Source: Flavobacteriales bacterium | GTDB taxonomy: Bacteria > Bacteroidota > Bacteroidia > Flavobacteriales_D > Crocinitomicaceae | DNA length: 49,732 nt | Direction: 5' to 3' | NCBI GenBank assembly: GCA_947462255.1 | Contig: CANHOA010000025.1 | Location: forward strand, 1 to 49,732 | Shown: positions 37,450 through 45,901 of the stretch, piece by piece | Layout of the letters: each line of letters opens with the position of its first letter | Position numbering within the stretch: position 1 is the first letter of the stretch | Program-made: the position numbers and the translations under genes | Notes under the pieces: model-generated | The model's input: the letters and a program-made list of their open reading frames with translations, nothing else | Told to the model about the DNA's origin: nothing | Databases searched by the model: none

Positions 37450-37944
37450 TTAATTGAGTTTAATAGTTTGTTCGCGTTGAAAGAGCATGAAAGGATACGT
37501 GTCACTATGCTTACTCCCTAAAACGGTTAGCTTTTGTTGCTGCTCCGTAAAAAGATCCATGAATAAGTCATAGGTAACGCTTGTTGGTTCATTCCAACGA
37601 ATTGGTTCTGATTTTAGGTAAAAAAAGGTGTAACCATCGAGCGTATTTTCATACGCTTCAATACTTAATTGATTTGTAACACCTCCTTGCTTAATACTAA
37701 ATCCATTTGTAATTAGTTGATTGATTTTTTTTAGAAGGCTATCATTTTCCATTGCTTTTTCCAACCTAATATCCTGTACTTTTTGTCTGAAATAAAAGTC
37801 TAAATCGTGAGTCGATACGCAGATGCTAATTTCCAAACAAGAAGATTGTTGGTTATACTGCATTTCAGCGAATGAAAAATAGCTATTATGTGAATAAATA
37901 CAAGTGGAAATAAGTAAACATAATTGCAAAAGCACTATTCGCAT
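37450..37944 (-). CDS. DUF6702-like secreted protein
   Basis: This small exported protein has 164 residues and a signal peptide (IVLLQLCLLISTCIYS). The beginning of the mature part (NSYFSFAEMQYNQQSSCLEISICVSTHDLDFYF) matches my memory of DUF6702, short periplasmic proteins whose first strands read H.F..S..E...N.....LEIS...F..D. No catalytic motif is visible. It is the first gene of a two-gene unit with the M1 peptidase, so it may act as a chaperone or partner; this is inference only. Confidence 0.7.
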   Translation of the reverse strand: MRIVLLQLCLLISTCIYSHNSYFSFAEMQYNQQSSCLEISICVSTHDLDFYFRQKVQDIRLEKAMENDSLLKKINQLITNGFSIKQGGVTNQLSIEAYENTLDGYTFFYLKSEPIRWNEPTSVTYDLFMDLFTEQQQKLTVLGSKHSDTYPFMLFQREQTIKLN

Positions 37945-38086
37945 GGCTATTAAATGGGTTGCTAAATGAGTCGCTAATTTACAAATAAAACACTAAATCG
38001 AAACAATTTTTTAGCATGAGTCGCTTGATTCTATGCTCATTTGCATATGGATGATTCTTCTCCTTTTTTATATCTTCAATTTTTTC

Positions 38087-38094
38087 TACCTTTG
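38087..38094 (+). promoter_or_regulatory. Promoter -7 box very close to methyltransferase start
   Basis: TACCTTTG matches TAnnTTTG and ends only 7 nt before ATG 38102. If it is used, the transcript begins at or next to the start codon (leaderless). No good -33 TTG is seen. Confidence 0.4.
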
Positions 38095-38101
38095 AATTTC
38101 A

Positions 38102-38818
38102 ATGAAGCGACTACTATTTTTACGGGGTAAACTTAAAGGATTTTTTTTCTTCCTTCACGGACACCGATTTTTTTCGTCGCATATCTTTTCCTTTGTGGGT
38201 TCTATGGCTGCTTTATCTAAATGGATTCAGCTCCATAAAAAGTTAGGGCATAATGATTTTTATTCTTTTAAGTTTGATTACTCACGAAGAGAACAATTAT
38301 TTGAACATGTCATTAAACAAGAAGAACTTGATAATGCAATCGATTATTTAGAATTTGGCGTTTCGAAAGGAGAGTCCTTCCGATGGTGGACGGCTCGCAT
38401 TAGACACCCAGAGGCTAAGTTTTATGGCTTTGATACGTTTACAGGACTTCCAGAAGATTGGGGCCCGTTTAAAAAAGGCGACATGAGTTCCGGGGATTCC
38501 TTACCAGAAATTAACGATACTCGTTTCCAATTTTATCAGGGCTTGTTTCAGCAAACGCTTTTACCTTTTCTTGCAACATTTGATCCTTCGCGGAAAAAAG
38601 TGATTCACATGGATGCAGATTTGTACACTGCTACTTTATATGTACTCACTCTAATTACGCCTTATCTTCGATCAGGAGATGTGATTTTCTTCGATGAATT
38701 CAACGTGCCCCAACACGAGTTCAAAGCATTTACGGAGTGGGCTAATTCATTTTATATAAAATATGAAGTTCTTGGCGCGGTGAATAATTATTATCAAGTT
38801 GCGATAAAAATTAGGTAA
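38102..38818 (+). CDS. TylF-like SAM-dependent methyltransferase
   Basis: The protein has 238 residues. The SAM-binding glycine loop is YLEFGVSKGESFRWW (about 80-94), followed by an acidic strand end (YGFDTFTGLPEDW) and the metal-linked segment VIHMDADLYTATLYVL and DVIFFDEFN. This order fits the TylF / macrocin O-methyltransferase-like family, whose members methylate sugar or small-molecule hydroxyls in a metal-dependent way. The first 35 residues are basic and hydrophobic (FLRGKLKGFFFFLHGHRFF) and unusual for the family; the internal ATG at 38204 is an alternative start. The substrate is unknown. It stands alone and ends in a hairpin terminator. Confidence 0.75.
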   Translation: MKRLLFLRGKLKGFFFFLHGHRFFSSHIFSFVGSMAALSKWIQLHKKLGHNDFYSFKFDYSRREQLFEHVIKQEELDNAIDYLEFGVSKGESFRWWTARIRHPEAKFYGFDTFTGLPEDWGPFKKGDMSSGDSLPEINDTRFQFYQGLFQQTLLPFLATFDPSRKKVIHMDADLYTATLYVLTLITPYLRSGDVIFFDEFNVPQHEFKAFTEWANSFYIKYEVLGAVNNYYQVAIKIR

Positions 38819-38822
38819 ATTA

Positions 38823-38846
38823 AAAAGCCCCGCGAACGAGGCTTTT
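38823..38846. terminator. Bidirectional rho-independent terminator
   Basis: AAAAGCCCCG and CGAGGCTTTT form a stem of nearly 10 bp with one mismatch around GCGAA-type loop bases. T runs of four to five flank it on both strands. It sits between the convergent methyltransferase and LysM genes and can serve both. Confidence 0.8.
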
Positions 38847-38896
38847 CAACAAACAAACAACACAACATCAATTACCTTCTTGTTTTATCGCTAAAA

Positions 38897-39326
38897 TCAT
38901 TGAAGGATTATCTTTTCTCCTTTAGGCAGTTGTTCATCTGGAGAAGAAATTTGATTCTTCCTCATCATAGGTTTAAGCTTTACAGCTTCTTTTTGAGCGA
39001 CTTCTCGTAAAGTCATTGCTTGGTCTAAAATCACAAACTTGTGCGTTCGTGAATGGTTTCGTCGGGGACCTAAATAAATAATACTTCCTTCTTCAAGCAG
39101 ATCTTGATTCGGAAAATGTTCATTGTATTTATGTAGTTGTCGTAAAGTAATAGTATAACGTTTTGCAATTTTGTAATATGAATCACCTTTTTGTGCTGTT
39201 ACATATAATACATGGTTATCATGCATTATAATTTCAGTTGATAACGGATATTTTGTTGGAAGTGGTTTAGTGCTGAAGGCAATCATTGAGATAAACAGGA
39301 AAAGAATTAAGCTATACTTTTTCATG
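38897..39326 (-). CDS. LysM-domain exported protein
   Basis: I choose ATG at 39326 (MKKYSLILFLFISMIAFS); an in-frame GTG two codons earlier is less likely. The product has about 142 residues with a signal peptide. A LysM domain follows near 45-90 (VTAQKGDSYYKIAKRYTITLRQLHKYN), and a second, degenerate LysM near 95-140 (VILDQAMTLREVAQKEAVKLKPMMRKN). LysM domains bind peptidoglycan or chitin-like glycans. No catalytic domain is present, so it is likely a small periplasmic wall-binding protein. Confidence 0.82.
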
Positions 39327-39451
39327 GACACTATTTTTGTTGATTTTAACGTGAATCTTCAGCGAAGGTTTCATCTAATATTGAATATTCTTTTGGATAA
39401 GAAAAAGCTCAAAATAGTTTTGCGAGATGAAGGAATTTTAATGGCAAAAAA

Positions 39452-39473
39452 AAAGCGAGGAATACCTCGCTTT
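39452..39473 (-). terminator. Rho-independent terminator of ahcY
   Basis: AAAGCGAGG and CCTCGCTTT are perfect 9-bp arms around a 4-nt loop, followed on the minus strand by a run of nine T. It lies 24 nt beyond the ahcY stop codon, the ideal place. Confidence 0.88.
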
Positions 39474-39496
39474 AAAATCTAATATTTTGTACTTGA

Positions 39497-40810
39497 TTAA
39501 TATCGGTAAGTATCTGATTTAAATGGACCTTCCACTTTTACACCAATATAATCAGCTTGATTTTCAGAAAGAACATCTAATTCCACTCCAATTTTAGATA
39601 AATGCAAACGAGCTACTTTTTCATCTAGATGCTTAGGTAGAACATAGACATCATTCTCATATTGAGACGTATTTTCCCATAATTCTAACTGAGCTAGCAC
39701 TTGATTTGTAAAAGATGCCGACATTACAAAAGACGGATGGCCTGTTGCACAACCAAGGTTTACCAAACGACCTTCAGCTAAAACGATAATATCTTTTCCT
39801 GCAATATTATACAAATCAACTTGAGGTTTAATTTCTATTTTAGAATCGCCATGATTACCATTTAACCAAGCCATGTCAATTTCGTTATCAAAATGTCCGA
39901 TATTACAAACAATGACTTTGTCTTTCATTTTCTCAAAATGACTTCCCTGAACAATGTTTTTGTTACCAGTAGCCGTAACGATGATATCACCAAGATGAAC
40001 TACAGAATTAAACTTTTTAACTTCGAATCCATCCATAGCAGCTTGTAGCGCACAAATCGGATCGATTTCTGTTACGATTACTCTTGCACCAGCACCTTTT
40101 AATGATGCAGCAGAACCTTTTCCAACATCACCATAGCCACAAACAACAGCTACCTTTCCAGCCATCATAACGTCTGTTGCGCGACGAATCGCATCAACTA
40201 AGGATTCTTTACAACCGTATTTATTATCAAATTTCGATTTGGTAACCGAATCATTAACATTAATAGCAGGGATCATTAGTGTACCATTCTTGATACGGTC
40301 ATAAAGCCTTAATACACCTGTTGTTGTTTCTTCGGACAAACCACGAATATCTTTGGTAAGTTCAGGATAATGATCAAAAACCATATTGGTCAAATCACCT
40401 CCATCATCTAAGATCATATTTAATGCTTTACCTCCTTCAAATGCAAAGATAGTTTGTTCGATACACCAATTAAATTCATCTTCGTTCATTCCTTTCCATG
40501 CAAAAACAGGAATTCCAGCAGCAGCAATTGCAGCAGCAGCGTGATCTTGGGTTGAAAATATATTACAAGATGACCAAGTTACCTCTGCTCCTAATTCAAT
40601 TAGCGTTTCAATTAAAACCGCCGTTTGAATGGTCATGTGTAAACAACCAGCAATGCGAGCACCTTTTAATGGTTTTGCCGAAGCAAATTCTTCACGAATT
40701 GCCATTAAGCCTGGCATTTCTGCTTCAGCTAATTTCATTTCTTTTCTTCCCCATTCGGCAAGACTGATGTCTTTTACTTTGTATGCCATTTTTTCTAATG
40801 TATTAATCAT
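39497..40810 (-). CDS. ahcY: S-adenosyl-L-homocysteine hydrolase
   Basis: AhcY splits S-adenosylhomocysteine into adenosine and homocysteine, removing the inhibitory product of methyltransferases. The 437 residues contain the NAD-binding loop [22 protein letters not shown] (about 225-246), the substrate motif [13 protein letters not shown] near 187, and [14 protein letters not shown] near 81-94. The C-terminal KSDTYRY is the normal family end. The start at 40810 is taken; [13 protein letters not shown] seven residues in is the other option. The gene has its own promoter box and terminator and is probably monocistronic. Confidence 0.97.
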   Translation of the reverse strand: MINTLEKMAYKVKDISLAEWGRKEMKLAEAEMPGLMAIREEFASAKPLKGARIAGCLHMTIQTAVLIETLIELGAEVTWSSCNIFSTQDHAAAAIAAAGIPVFAWKGMNEDEFNWCIEQTIFAFEGGKALNMILDDGGDLTNMVFDHYPELTKDIRGLSEETTTGVLRLYDRIKNGTLMIPAINVNDSVTKSKFDNKYGCKESLVDAIRRATDVMMAGKVAVVCGYGDVGKGSAASLKGAGARVIVTEIDPICALQAAMDGFEVKKFNSVVHLGDIIVTATGNKNIVQGSHFEKMKDKVIVCNIGHFDNEIDMAWLNGNHGDSKIEIKPQVDLYNIAGKDIIVLAEGRLVNLGCATGHPSFVMSASFTNQVLAQLELWENTSQYENDVYVLPKHLDEKVARLHLSKIGVELDVLSENQADYIGVKVEGPFKSDTYRY

Positions 40811-40830
40811 ATATGTTATTTTACTTGTTA

Positions 40831-40838
40831 CAAAATTA
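40831..40838 (-). promoter_or_regulatory. Promoter -7 box for ahcY
   Basis: On the minus strand this reads TAATTTTG, a TAnnTTTG match, 20 nt upstream of the ahcY start codon. Confidence 0.5.
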
Positions 40839-40902
40839 CAAAACTAAGCAGCTATGTCAAAATTAATTAGCTGTCTTTTGATATTTATTTATTATTCAGG
40901 CA

Positions 40903-41925
40903 TTATATTCTTTCTTTTAATAGGCTAACAAGACCCTCAATAAAGATTGGGTTATCATTGGAGCTTTTGACTAAATGAACATGTTCACCACCGAACTTCT
41001 CAAAAATCTCTTGGTATTCTGAACCAATTTCAATAATGGTTTCTAGGCAGTCCGCTACAAACGCAGGGCTAAAAACCAACAATCTCTTAGCACCTTTTTT
41101 GCCCCATTCTTCTACCACCTTATCTGAAAAAGGTGTTAGCCACTTTTTATCTAAACGAGACTGAAAACAGACGGTGTAATCCTCTTCTTTTAAGTTCAAT
41201 TTGTTTGCGATTAATCGAGTTGTTGCATAACTAGTCGCTTTATAACAAAATTTATTTTTCTCATTTACTTCTTTGTCGCAGGGTTGATCTCCACACAAGT
41301 CGCTGCCTTCATAGACTTTATCGACTTGACGCTCTGGCAAGCCGTGAAAGGAAAATAAGATATGGTCATATGATGAGAGATCAAATTCTTTTGCGTTTTC
41401 GACGATAGAATTGATATAACCTTCGTTTTCGTAAAATTGGCTTATTATTTTTATTTCAGGAATCACCCACCATTCTTGAATGATTTTCATGGTTTTTTTA
41501 ATTGCAGAACCGCTTGATGCACTTGCATATTGAGGAAAAAGAGGTAAAACAATGATCTGGTCGTAATTACATAGGCGCATTTTCTCTAAAACCGAATCCA
41601 TTGATGGATGCTGATAGCGCATGGCCATTTCGATGGTTACTTCATCATTTGTAAAATGATGCTGTAGTTTTTCCTTGAGGTTCAAGGTATGGGTTAGCAG
41701 GGGAGACACTCCGCCACCAATTTCCCAAAGTTCTTTGTATATTTTTGCTGATTTGGGTGCTCGAAAAGGAACAATTATTCCATTAACAAGAATTTTTCGT
41801 AGTAACCAAGGGATATCTATTACGCGCTCATCATTTAAAAATTCAGACAAGTAACGTCTGACATCTTTTGTTTTCGGACTGTCAGGGGTACCGAGTTGAA
41901 TTAATAAGACACCTGTTTTTTTCAT
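40903..41925 (-). CDS. hemH: Ferrochelatase
   Basis: HemH inserts ferrous iron into protoporphyrin IX, the last step of the classical haem pathway. The 340 residues show the N-terminal GVLLIQLGTPDSP, RRYLSEFLND, LPLFPQYASASSGSA (about 125-139), the active-site His in LFSFHGLPERQVD near 194, and SRLDKKWLTPFSD near 255. CGDQPCDKEVNEKNKFCYKAT carries three cysteines in the region where [2Fe-2S] or loop cysteines occur in some homologues. A TACCTTTG box lies about 47 nt upstream. The diheme lipoprotein near 48129 would need this haem. Confidence 0.95.
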   Translation of the reverse strand: MKKTGVLLIQLGTPDSPKTKDVRRYLSEFLNDERVIDIPWLLRKILVNGIIVPFRAPKSAKIYKELWEIGGGVSPLLTHTLNLKEKLQHHFTNDEVTIEMAMRYQHPSMDSVLEKMRLCNYDQIIVLPLFPQYASASSGSAIKKTMKIIQEWWVIPEIKIISQFYENEGYINSIVENAKEFDLSSYDHILFSFHGLPERQVDKVYEGSDLCGDQPCDKEVNEKNKFCYKATSYATTRLIANKLNLKEEDYTVCFQSRLDKKWLTPFSDKVVEEWGKKGAKRLLVFSPAFVADCLETIIEIGSEYQEIFEKFGGEHVHLVKSSNDNPIFIEGLVSLLKERI

Positions 41926-41972
41926 TTTTTGTAATGCAATTTTTTATCAAACAATTGTTAAATAGTAAAGTT

Positions 41973-41980
41973 CAAAGGTA
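41973..41980 (-). promoter_or_regulatory. Promoter -7 box for hemH
   Basis: The minus strand reads TACCTTTG, 47 nt before the hemH start codon, in a 160-nt intergenic stretch that holds no gene I can see. Confidence 0.5.
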
Positions 41981-42085
41981 GAACAATTAATCTTTTTTGT
42001 ATTCATCTAGATTTAATGAAAATAATATGAATTGCCGTTTGGTTTTAGGAGTTTTTCATTCGATTTGGATTGCAAAAAATAAAAA

Positions 42086-43090
42086 TCACTCGATTTCGTA
42101 TTCAAAAAGTATCAACAAAGTACCATCTAACATTTTAGCAACCACTTCAATAGTTCCTGGAGTTTTTGTGTTCAAGGTATAATTCCATCCCGCACTTGTC
42201 TTATTAAATTGAATCCATTCCTCCTCATCAACAACCAAGAATACATTATCTAGTTCGATCGATTCTATCATAAAAGCATGTGGTTTTCCCTTTTTTAGAA
42301 GGCGTTCTGTTGGTGCTTTTATTAAGGTGTTTTCCGAAAGAGAATAATGATTTGGAATATCAAGGACTTTTTTTTCTTTAATTTTCAGCAATAGCTCATC
42401 CGCATTTAACCATCCCGATGAGAAGGCAGATGGAACAATATTTGGCATTTCTAAAAATGTTTCAAATGAAATGGTAGGACTTAAAAATTGCTTGTCACTT
42501 TCTTCCGGTAGATGCGAAAAAATCGATATTTTCGGATCTATATTAAACCATTCATTACCAACTTCTTTCTTACTTACTAATTTACCTTTGGAATTGGTGA
42601 ATGCATAGCCTTGTCCCCAAGTTGCGTCAAAAATTTTCCAAACACCATCAATATTAATGGCATTCCAAGCATGATTGGAAGCATCCTCTACATTATCGTA
42701 TGAATCACCATCGTAATCGTATCCTTTCGCTAGGCCTGTCACTTTAATAATTTTGAGCCCTAATTTCTCTCCTAAAGAAAGGTAGAGATTAGCAAAACCC
42801 TCACAAACGGCAAGCTTGTTTTTCATAACTCCTTCAGCTGAATTATCTCCAAATTGCTTTGAATTATATCCATGATCATCATAGTTGATGTTTTCAGCCA
42901 ACCAAACATAGATCATTCGTGCTTTTTCCAATTCGCTTGCTTCCTTCTGAAGAAAATAGTTTGCTAATTCGTCAATTGTTGAGGTCTTTTTAGGGTATGC
43001 CTTTGCATAGTCATCGATGCTCGTAAAATCAACTTGAGCATTGAATAGGAATGGAAAAAAGAAAGTTAAATAGAGGGGAATTAATTTCAT
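42086..43090 (-). CDS. Exported transglutaminase-like protein
   Basis: The protein has 334 residues and a signal peptide (LYLTFFFPFLFNAQ). The papain-like transglutaminase triad is in place: Cys in AVCEGFANLYLSL near 96, His in SNHAWNAINIDG near 139, and Asp in IFDATWGQGY near 154. This form, with CEGFA and DATWG, resembles the kyphoscoliosis-peptidase/YebA-like group rather than classical cross-linking transglutaminases, so it may be a peptidase. The C-terminal 130 residues are beta-rich and unassigned. Location is probably periplasm or surface. The neighbouring genes give no clue to a partner. Confidence 0.85.
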   Translation of the reverse strand: MKLIPLYLTFFFPFLFNAQVDFTSIDDYAKAYPKKTSTIDELANYFLQKEASELEKARMIYVWLAENINYDDHGYNSKQFGDNSAEGVMKNKLAVCEGFANLYLSLGEKLGLKIIKVTGLAKGYDYDGDSYDNVEDASNHAWNAINIDGVWKIFDATWGQGYAFTNSKGKLVSKKEVGNEWFNIDPKISIFSHLPEESDKQFLSPTISFETFLEMPNIVPSAFSSGWLNADELLLKIKEKKVLDIPNHYSLSENTLIKAPTERLLKKGKPHAFMIESIELDNVFLVVDEEEWIQFNKTSAGWNYTLNTKTPGTIEVVAKMLDGTLLILFEYEIE

Positions 43091-43276
43091 AGTGTTTTGG
43101 ATTATATTTTCTTAAATTTCGTAAGAAAGATTCGATAAAAATTAAATTTAACAAAACTATAATTCTCATAAATAGGTTTATTGCAACATCCTTTGGGTAA
43201 TCTACTCAATTTAATTTATGCTTAATTCAAATTATACCTTACATTTACTTACACATTTCAACTGTATTCGATTGCC

Positions 43277-44215
43277 ATGAGTAAACATTTCTTACTTTAT
43301 TTTATCTTACTAATCGGCTTTATTTCCTGTCGGGCGGATAAGGTTATTGAAAAAAAATACAAAACAAAGTATGTAATTGTACTTGTTGTAGATGGTCCTA
43401 GGTATTCGGAAACATGGGGAGATACAAGTCATCAATACATTCCTTTTATGTCTAATGTATTAGCTCCCCAAGGCGTTATACATAATCAGTTTTATTCCTT
43501 AGGCGACACGTATACAACCAACGGTCACGCTGCATTAAGCACAGGGATTTATCAATCCATTAATAATAGCGGACAAGAGCTTCCAATTCGGCCATCTTTT
43601 TTTCAGCATTGGTTAAAACAGCATCCTGAAGACAAATCTCTCGCTTGGATAATTACTAGTAAAGATAAGTTAGAGGTGCTTTCTAATTGTACTGAATATG
43701 GATGGAAAGATAAATTTAGGCCTTCTGTTGATTGTGGCAATGCAGGTCTTTCAACTGGCTATCGCCACGACTCCATTACCCAAATGAAGGTAATGTCAAC
43801 CTTACAAAATAGTCATCCGAAACTCCTTTTAGTGAATTATCGTGAACCTGACTTTTCCGGTCATGCGGGTAATTGGAAGGGGTATTTGAAAGGTATTCTT
43901 AAAACCGACGAGTATGTACATGCTATATGGCAGTTCATTCAAAATGATCCTTTCTATAAAGACAATACAACCTTGTTCGTGACCAATGATCATGGTCGGC
44001 ATTTAGATGGAATTTCGAATGGATTTGTTTCCCATGGTGATAATTGCGAGGGGTGTCGGCATATTAACTTATACAGTTTCGGACCAGATTTTAAAAAAGA
44101 TCTTGTTTCTCCAATAAATAGAAATTTGGTAGATGTTCATGCAACGATTTTGGAATTACTTCACATTAGGGGATCGTTTACAGAAGGAAACGTGATGACT
44201 GAGTTATTCAATTAG
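43277..44215 (+). CDS. Alkaline-phosphatase-superfamily lipoprotein
   Basis: The protein has 312 residues with a lipoprotein signal (LLIGFISCRAD, lipobox Cys near 18). The alkaline phosphatase/sulfatase core is visible: IVLVVDGPRYSETW with the first metal Asp near 39, the nucleophile Thr region GDTYTTNGHAALSTG near 80-94, NYREPDFSGHAGNW, and VTNDHGRHLDG near 236 with Asp and His ligands. It is shorter than most sulfatases and lacks a C-x-P-x-R sulfatase motif, so it is more likely a phosphodiesterase or phosphatase. It may be membrane-anchored in the periplasm. The HGDNCEGCRHINLY segment carries two unusual cysteines. Confidence 0.85.
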   Translation: MSKHFLLYFILLIGFISCRADKVIEKKYKTKYVIVLVVDGPRYSETWGDTSHQYIPFMSNVLAPQGVIHNQFYSLGDTYTTNGHAALSTGIYQSINNSGQELPIRPSFFQHWLKQHPEDKSLAWIITSKDKLEVLSNCTEYGWKDKFRPSVDCGNAGLSTGYRHDSITQMKVMSTLQNSHPKLLLVNYREPDFSGHAGNWKGYLKGILKTDEYVHAIWQFIQNDPFYKDNTTLFVTNDHGRHLDGISNGFVSHGDNCEGCRHINLYSFGPDFKKDLVSPINRNLVDVHATILELLHIRGSFTEGNVMTELFN

Positions 44216-44227
44216 GCTTATTTTAGC

Positions 44228-44235
44228 TAATTTTG
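44228..44235 (+). promoter_or_regulatory. Copied -7 box before the truncated LuxE-like fragment
   Basis: TAATTTTG, 4 nt before the GTG of the truncated fragment, is the same box and spacing as in front of the intact LuxE-like gene. No TTG is found at the right upstream distance, so it is probably not functional. Confidence 0.4.
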
Positions 44236-44239
44236 TCGG

Positions 44240-44392
44240 GTGTTTTCATTGAATCCCTTCTCGGAAAATTTATCAGTAGCTGATTTTGAAAAGCTTGCCA
44301 TAGAAGCGTATGAATATCAAAAAAATAATGCTACATTTGAATTATTCCTTTCAAAAATAAAGGTTGATTATAGCCAGGCGACGTTAGTTTAA
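44240..44392 (+). pseudogene. Truncated duplicate of the LuxE-like gene 5' end
   Basis: A 50-codon frame from GTG reads VFSLNPFSENLSVADFEKLAIEAYEYQK. It lines up with the first residues of the intact LuxE-like protein at 44896 (VFSFDIFTEISSPSDFEILALETYHYQK). The DNA matches too, including the upstream GCTAATTTTG and GGTGTTTTCATT. After about 30 codons the similarity ends, and the frame stops at 44390. It lies 18 nt before the lipocalin-like lipoprotein gene, which separates it from the full-length copy. It is most simply a partial duplication left after recombination; a short translated peptide is possible. Confidence 0.7.
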
Positions 44393-44410
44393 TAATTTTA
44401 AAATAAAAAT

Positions 44411-44830
44411 ATGAAAAAAATAATCATTTATTCGTTTCTTTTTATCTCGTTAGGGGCAGGTTTTTCGTCATGTGGAAAATATGAGGAAGGCCCAAATTTT
44501 ACTTTATTAAGCAAAAAAGCTCGAATTACGAATACTTGGAAATTCACATCGCAGACTCAAAATGGGATAGATGTAACTCCCGATCCCATGTCATATTCAT
44601 TAACCATGACCTTAAAAAAAGATGGTGCTTTTGATGCTGAATCAATAATTTTCATGCAACCCTATACTTATTCCGGAAGCTGGGCATTTAGTGGTGATAA
44701 AGAAGACTTAATCTTAACTGAACCGACTGGCGCACAAACATCTGAAATCCTTAAATTAACCAACAGTGAATTAAAGTTGCGTATTAGTCAGAATGGTGAA
44801 GAAATAGTGTCAACCTATACCGCGCAATAA
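44411..44830 (+). CDS. Lipocalin-like lipoprotein
   Basis: The protein has 139 residues with a lipoprotein signal (FLFISLGAGFSSCGKY, lipobox Cys near 21). The mature part begins with a short region, then TNTWKFTSQTQNGIDVTPD, TMTLKKDGAFDAES, YSGSWAFSGDKEDLILTE and LKLTNSELKLRI. That is the strand order of small lipocalin-like lipoproteins of Bacteroidota (WK.....G.......TF..DG.......G.W....D...L). Ligand and role are unknown. It sits between the truncated and the full LuxE-like copies, as if inserted there. Confidence 0.8.
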   Translation: MKKIIIYSFLFISLGAGFSSCGKYEEGPNFTLLSKKARITNTWKFTSQTQNGIDVTPDPMSYSLTMTLKKDGAFDAESIIFMQPYTYSGSWAFSGDKEDLILTEPTGAQTSEILKLTNSELKLRISQNGEEIVSTYTAQ

Positions 44831-44861
44831 TATTATTTTATCTTTTTTTAGTTGCCCCATT

Positions 44862-44891
44862 TTACTTAATCCACGATTTTTGCTAATTTTG
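44862..44891 (+). promoter_or_regulatory. Consensus promoter of the LuxE-like gene
   Basis: TTG at 44862-44864, a 19-nt spacer and TAATTTTG at 44884-44891 match the Flavobacterium-type promoter (TTG, 17-23 nt, TAnnTTTG). Only 4 nt separate the -7 box from the GTG start at 44896, so the mRNA is probably leaderless. Confidence 0.65.
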
Positions 44892-44895
44892 GAAG

Positions 44896-45867
44896 GTGTT
44901 TTCATTCGATATTTTCACGGAAATTTCATCTCCTTCTGATTTTGAAATCCTCGCTTTAGAGACTTATCATTATCAAAAGAAACATTGCAAGATGTATGGA
45001 GACTATGTTCGATTACTCAATCGTCCTGATCCAATGTCTTTGAACGAAATTCCATTTTTACCCATTGAGTTTTTTAAGCAGCACGCTATTCTTTCGGATA
45101 CATTTGATAATGCAGCAGCAATTTTTAAAAGTAGTGGTACGGGAGGGGATGCTCGAAGTACTCATTATGTTGCTGATCTCAACGTATATAAAAAATCCTT
45201 TTCATTAGCGTATCGCCATGCTATTGGTTCCCCAGAAAATCAGGTTATCCTAGCTTTATTACCTAATTATATTAGCCAAGGAGATTCAAGTTTGGTTTTC
45301 ATGGTGAATGAACTAATTTCTCAATCGGCTAACACCTTGTCTCAATTTCTGTTGGGAGACATCCCCACGCTAAAAACGGCTTACTTAGAAGCAATTTCCT
45401 TAGGGAAAGTTCCGGTAATCATAGGTGTTTCTTATGCATTGTTAGATTTAGCCGAGCATGGTGTAGATTTAGCCGAAGCGATTGTAATTGAAACAGGTGG
45501 AATGAAAGGTCGCCGTGAAGAGCTCTCCAAAGCGGAATTGCATGAAGTTTTAAAAGAAAAATTGAATTTATCTTCTGTTTATTCTGAATATGGCATGACC
45601 GAATTACTTTCTCAAGCATATAGTAAGCAAGATGGTGTTTTTCATTGTCCGCCTTGGATGAAAGTAGTAATTCGTGACGTGTATGACCCTTTTCAATTTC
45701 AGGAAAAAGGAAAGCGAGGAGGTGTAAACATCATTGATTTAGCAAATATGTATAGCTGTAGCTTTATTGCTACACAAGACATGGGAAGGTTAGTAGAAGA
45801 GGGTTTCGTTTTAGAAGGCCGCATAGAAATGGCAGATTTAAGGGGATGCAATCTACTAATCGATTAG
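44896..45867 (+). CDS. LuxE-type acyl-protein synthetase family protein
   Basis: The protein has 323 residues, starting with GTG. LuxE proteins are adenylate-forming enzymes that activate a fatty acid and hold it on a Cys. Here the phosphate-binding loop is FKSSGTGGDARSTHYV (about 74-89), followed by LLPNYISQGDSSLVFM, ETGGMKGRREELS near 197 and YSEYGMTELLSQAY near 225-238, which matches the A5-like motif of the adenylation superfamily. No luxC, luxD or luciferase genes are nearby. In Bacteroidota such orphan proteins are often found near other lipid or surface genes; the substrate is unknown. The downstream TSUP gene follows after 34 nt. Confidence 0.85.
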   Translation: MFSFDIFTEISSPSDFEILALETYHYQKKHCKMYGDYVRLLNRPDPMSLNEIPFLPIEFFKQHAILSDTFDNAAAIFKSSGTGGDARSTHYVADLNVYKKSFSLAYRHAIGSPENQVILALLPNYISQGDSSLVFMVNELISQSANTLSQFLLGDIPTLKTAYLEAISLGKVPVIIGVSYALLDLAEHGVDLAEAIVIETGGMKGRREELSKAELHEVLKEKLNLSSVYSEYGMTELLSQAYSKQDGVFHCPPWMKVVIRDVYDPFQFQEKGKRGGVNIIDLANMYSCSFIATQDMGRLVEEGFVLEGRIEMADLRGCNLLID

Positions 45868-45885
45868 TGAATCAAAACTTTATGT

Positions 45886-45893
45886 TAATTTTG
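45886..45893 (+). promoter_or_regulatory. -7 box close to the TSUP start
   Basis: TAATTTTG ends 8 nt before ATG 45902. It could give a near-leaderless internal transcript for the permease and the genes after it. No clear -33 TTG. Confidence 0.4.
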
Positions 45894-45901
45894 AATTAAT
45901 C

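Noticed and set aside
39270..39482. A 70-residue plus-strand frame between the LysM and ahcY genes
   Set aside because: Its 3' end is the ahcY terminator hairpin, it overlaps the LysM gene start on the other strand, and the Lys/Arg-rich translation resembles no protein.
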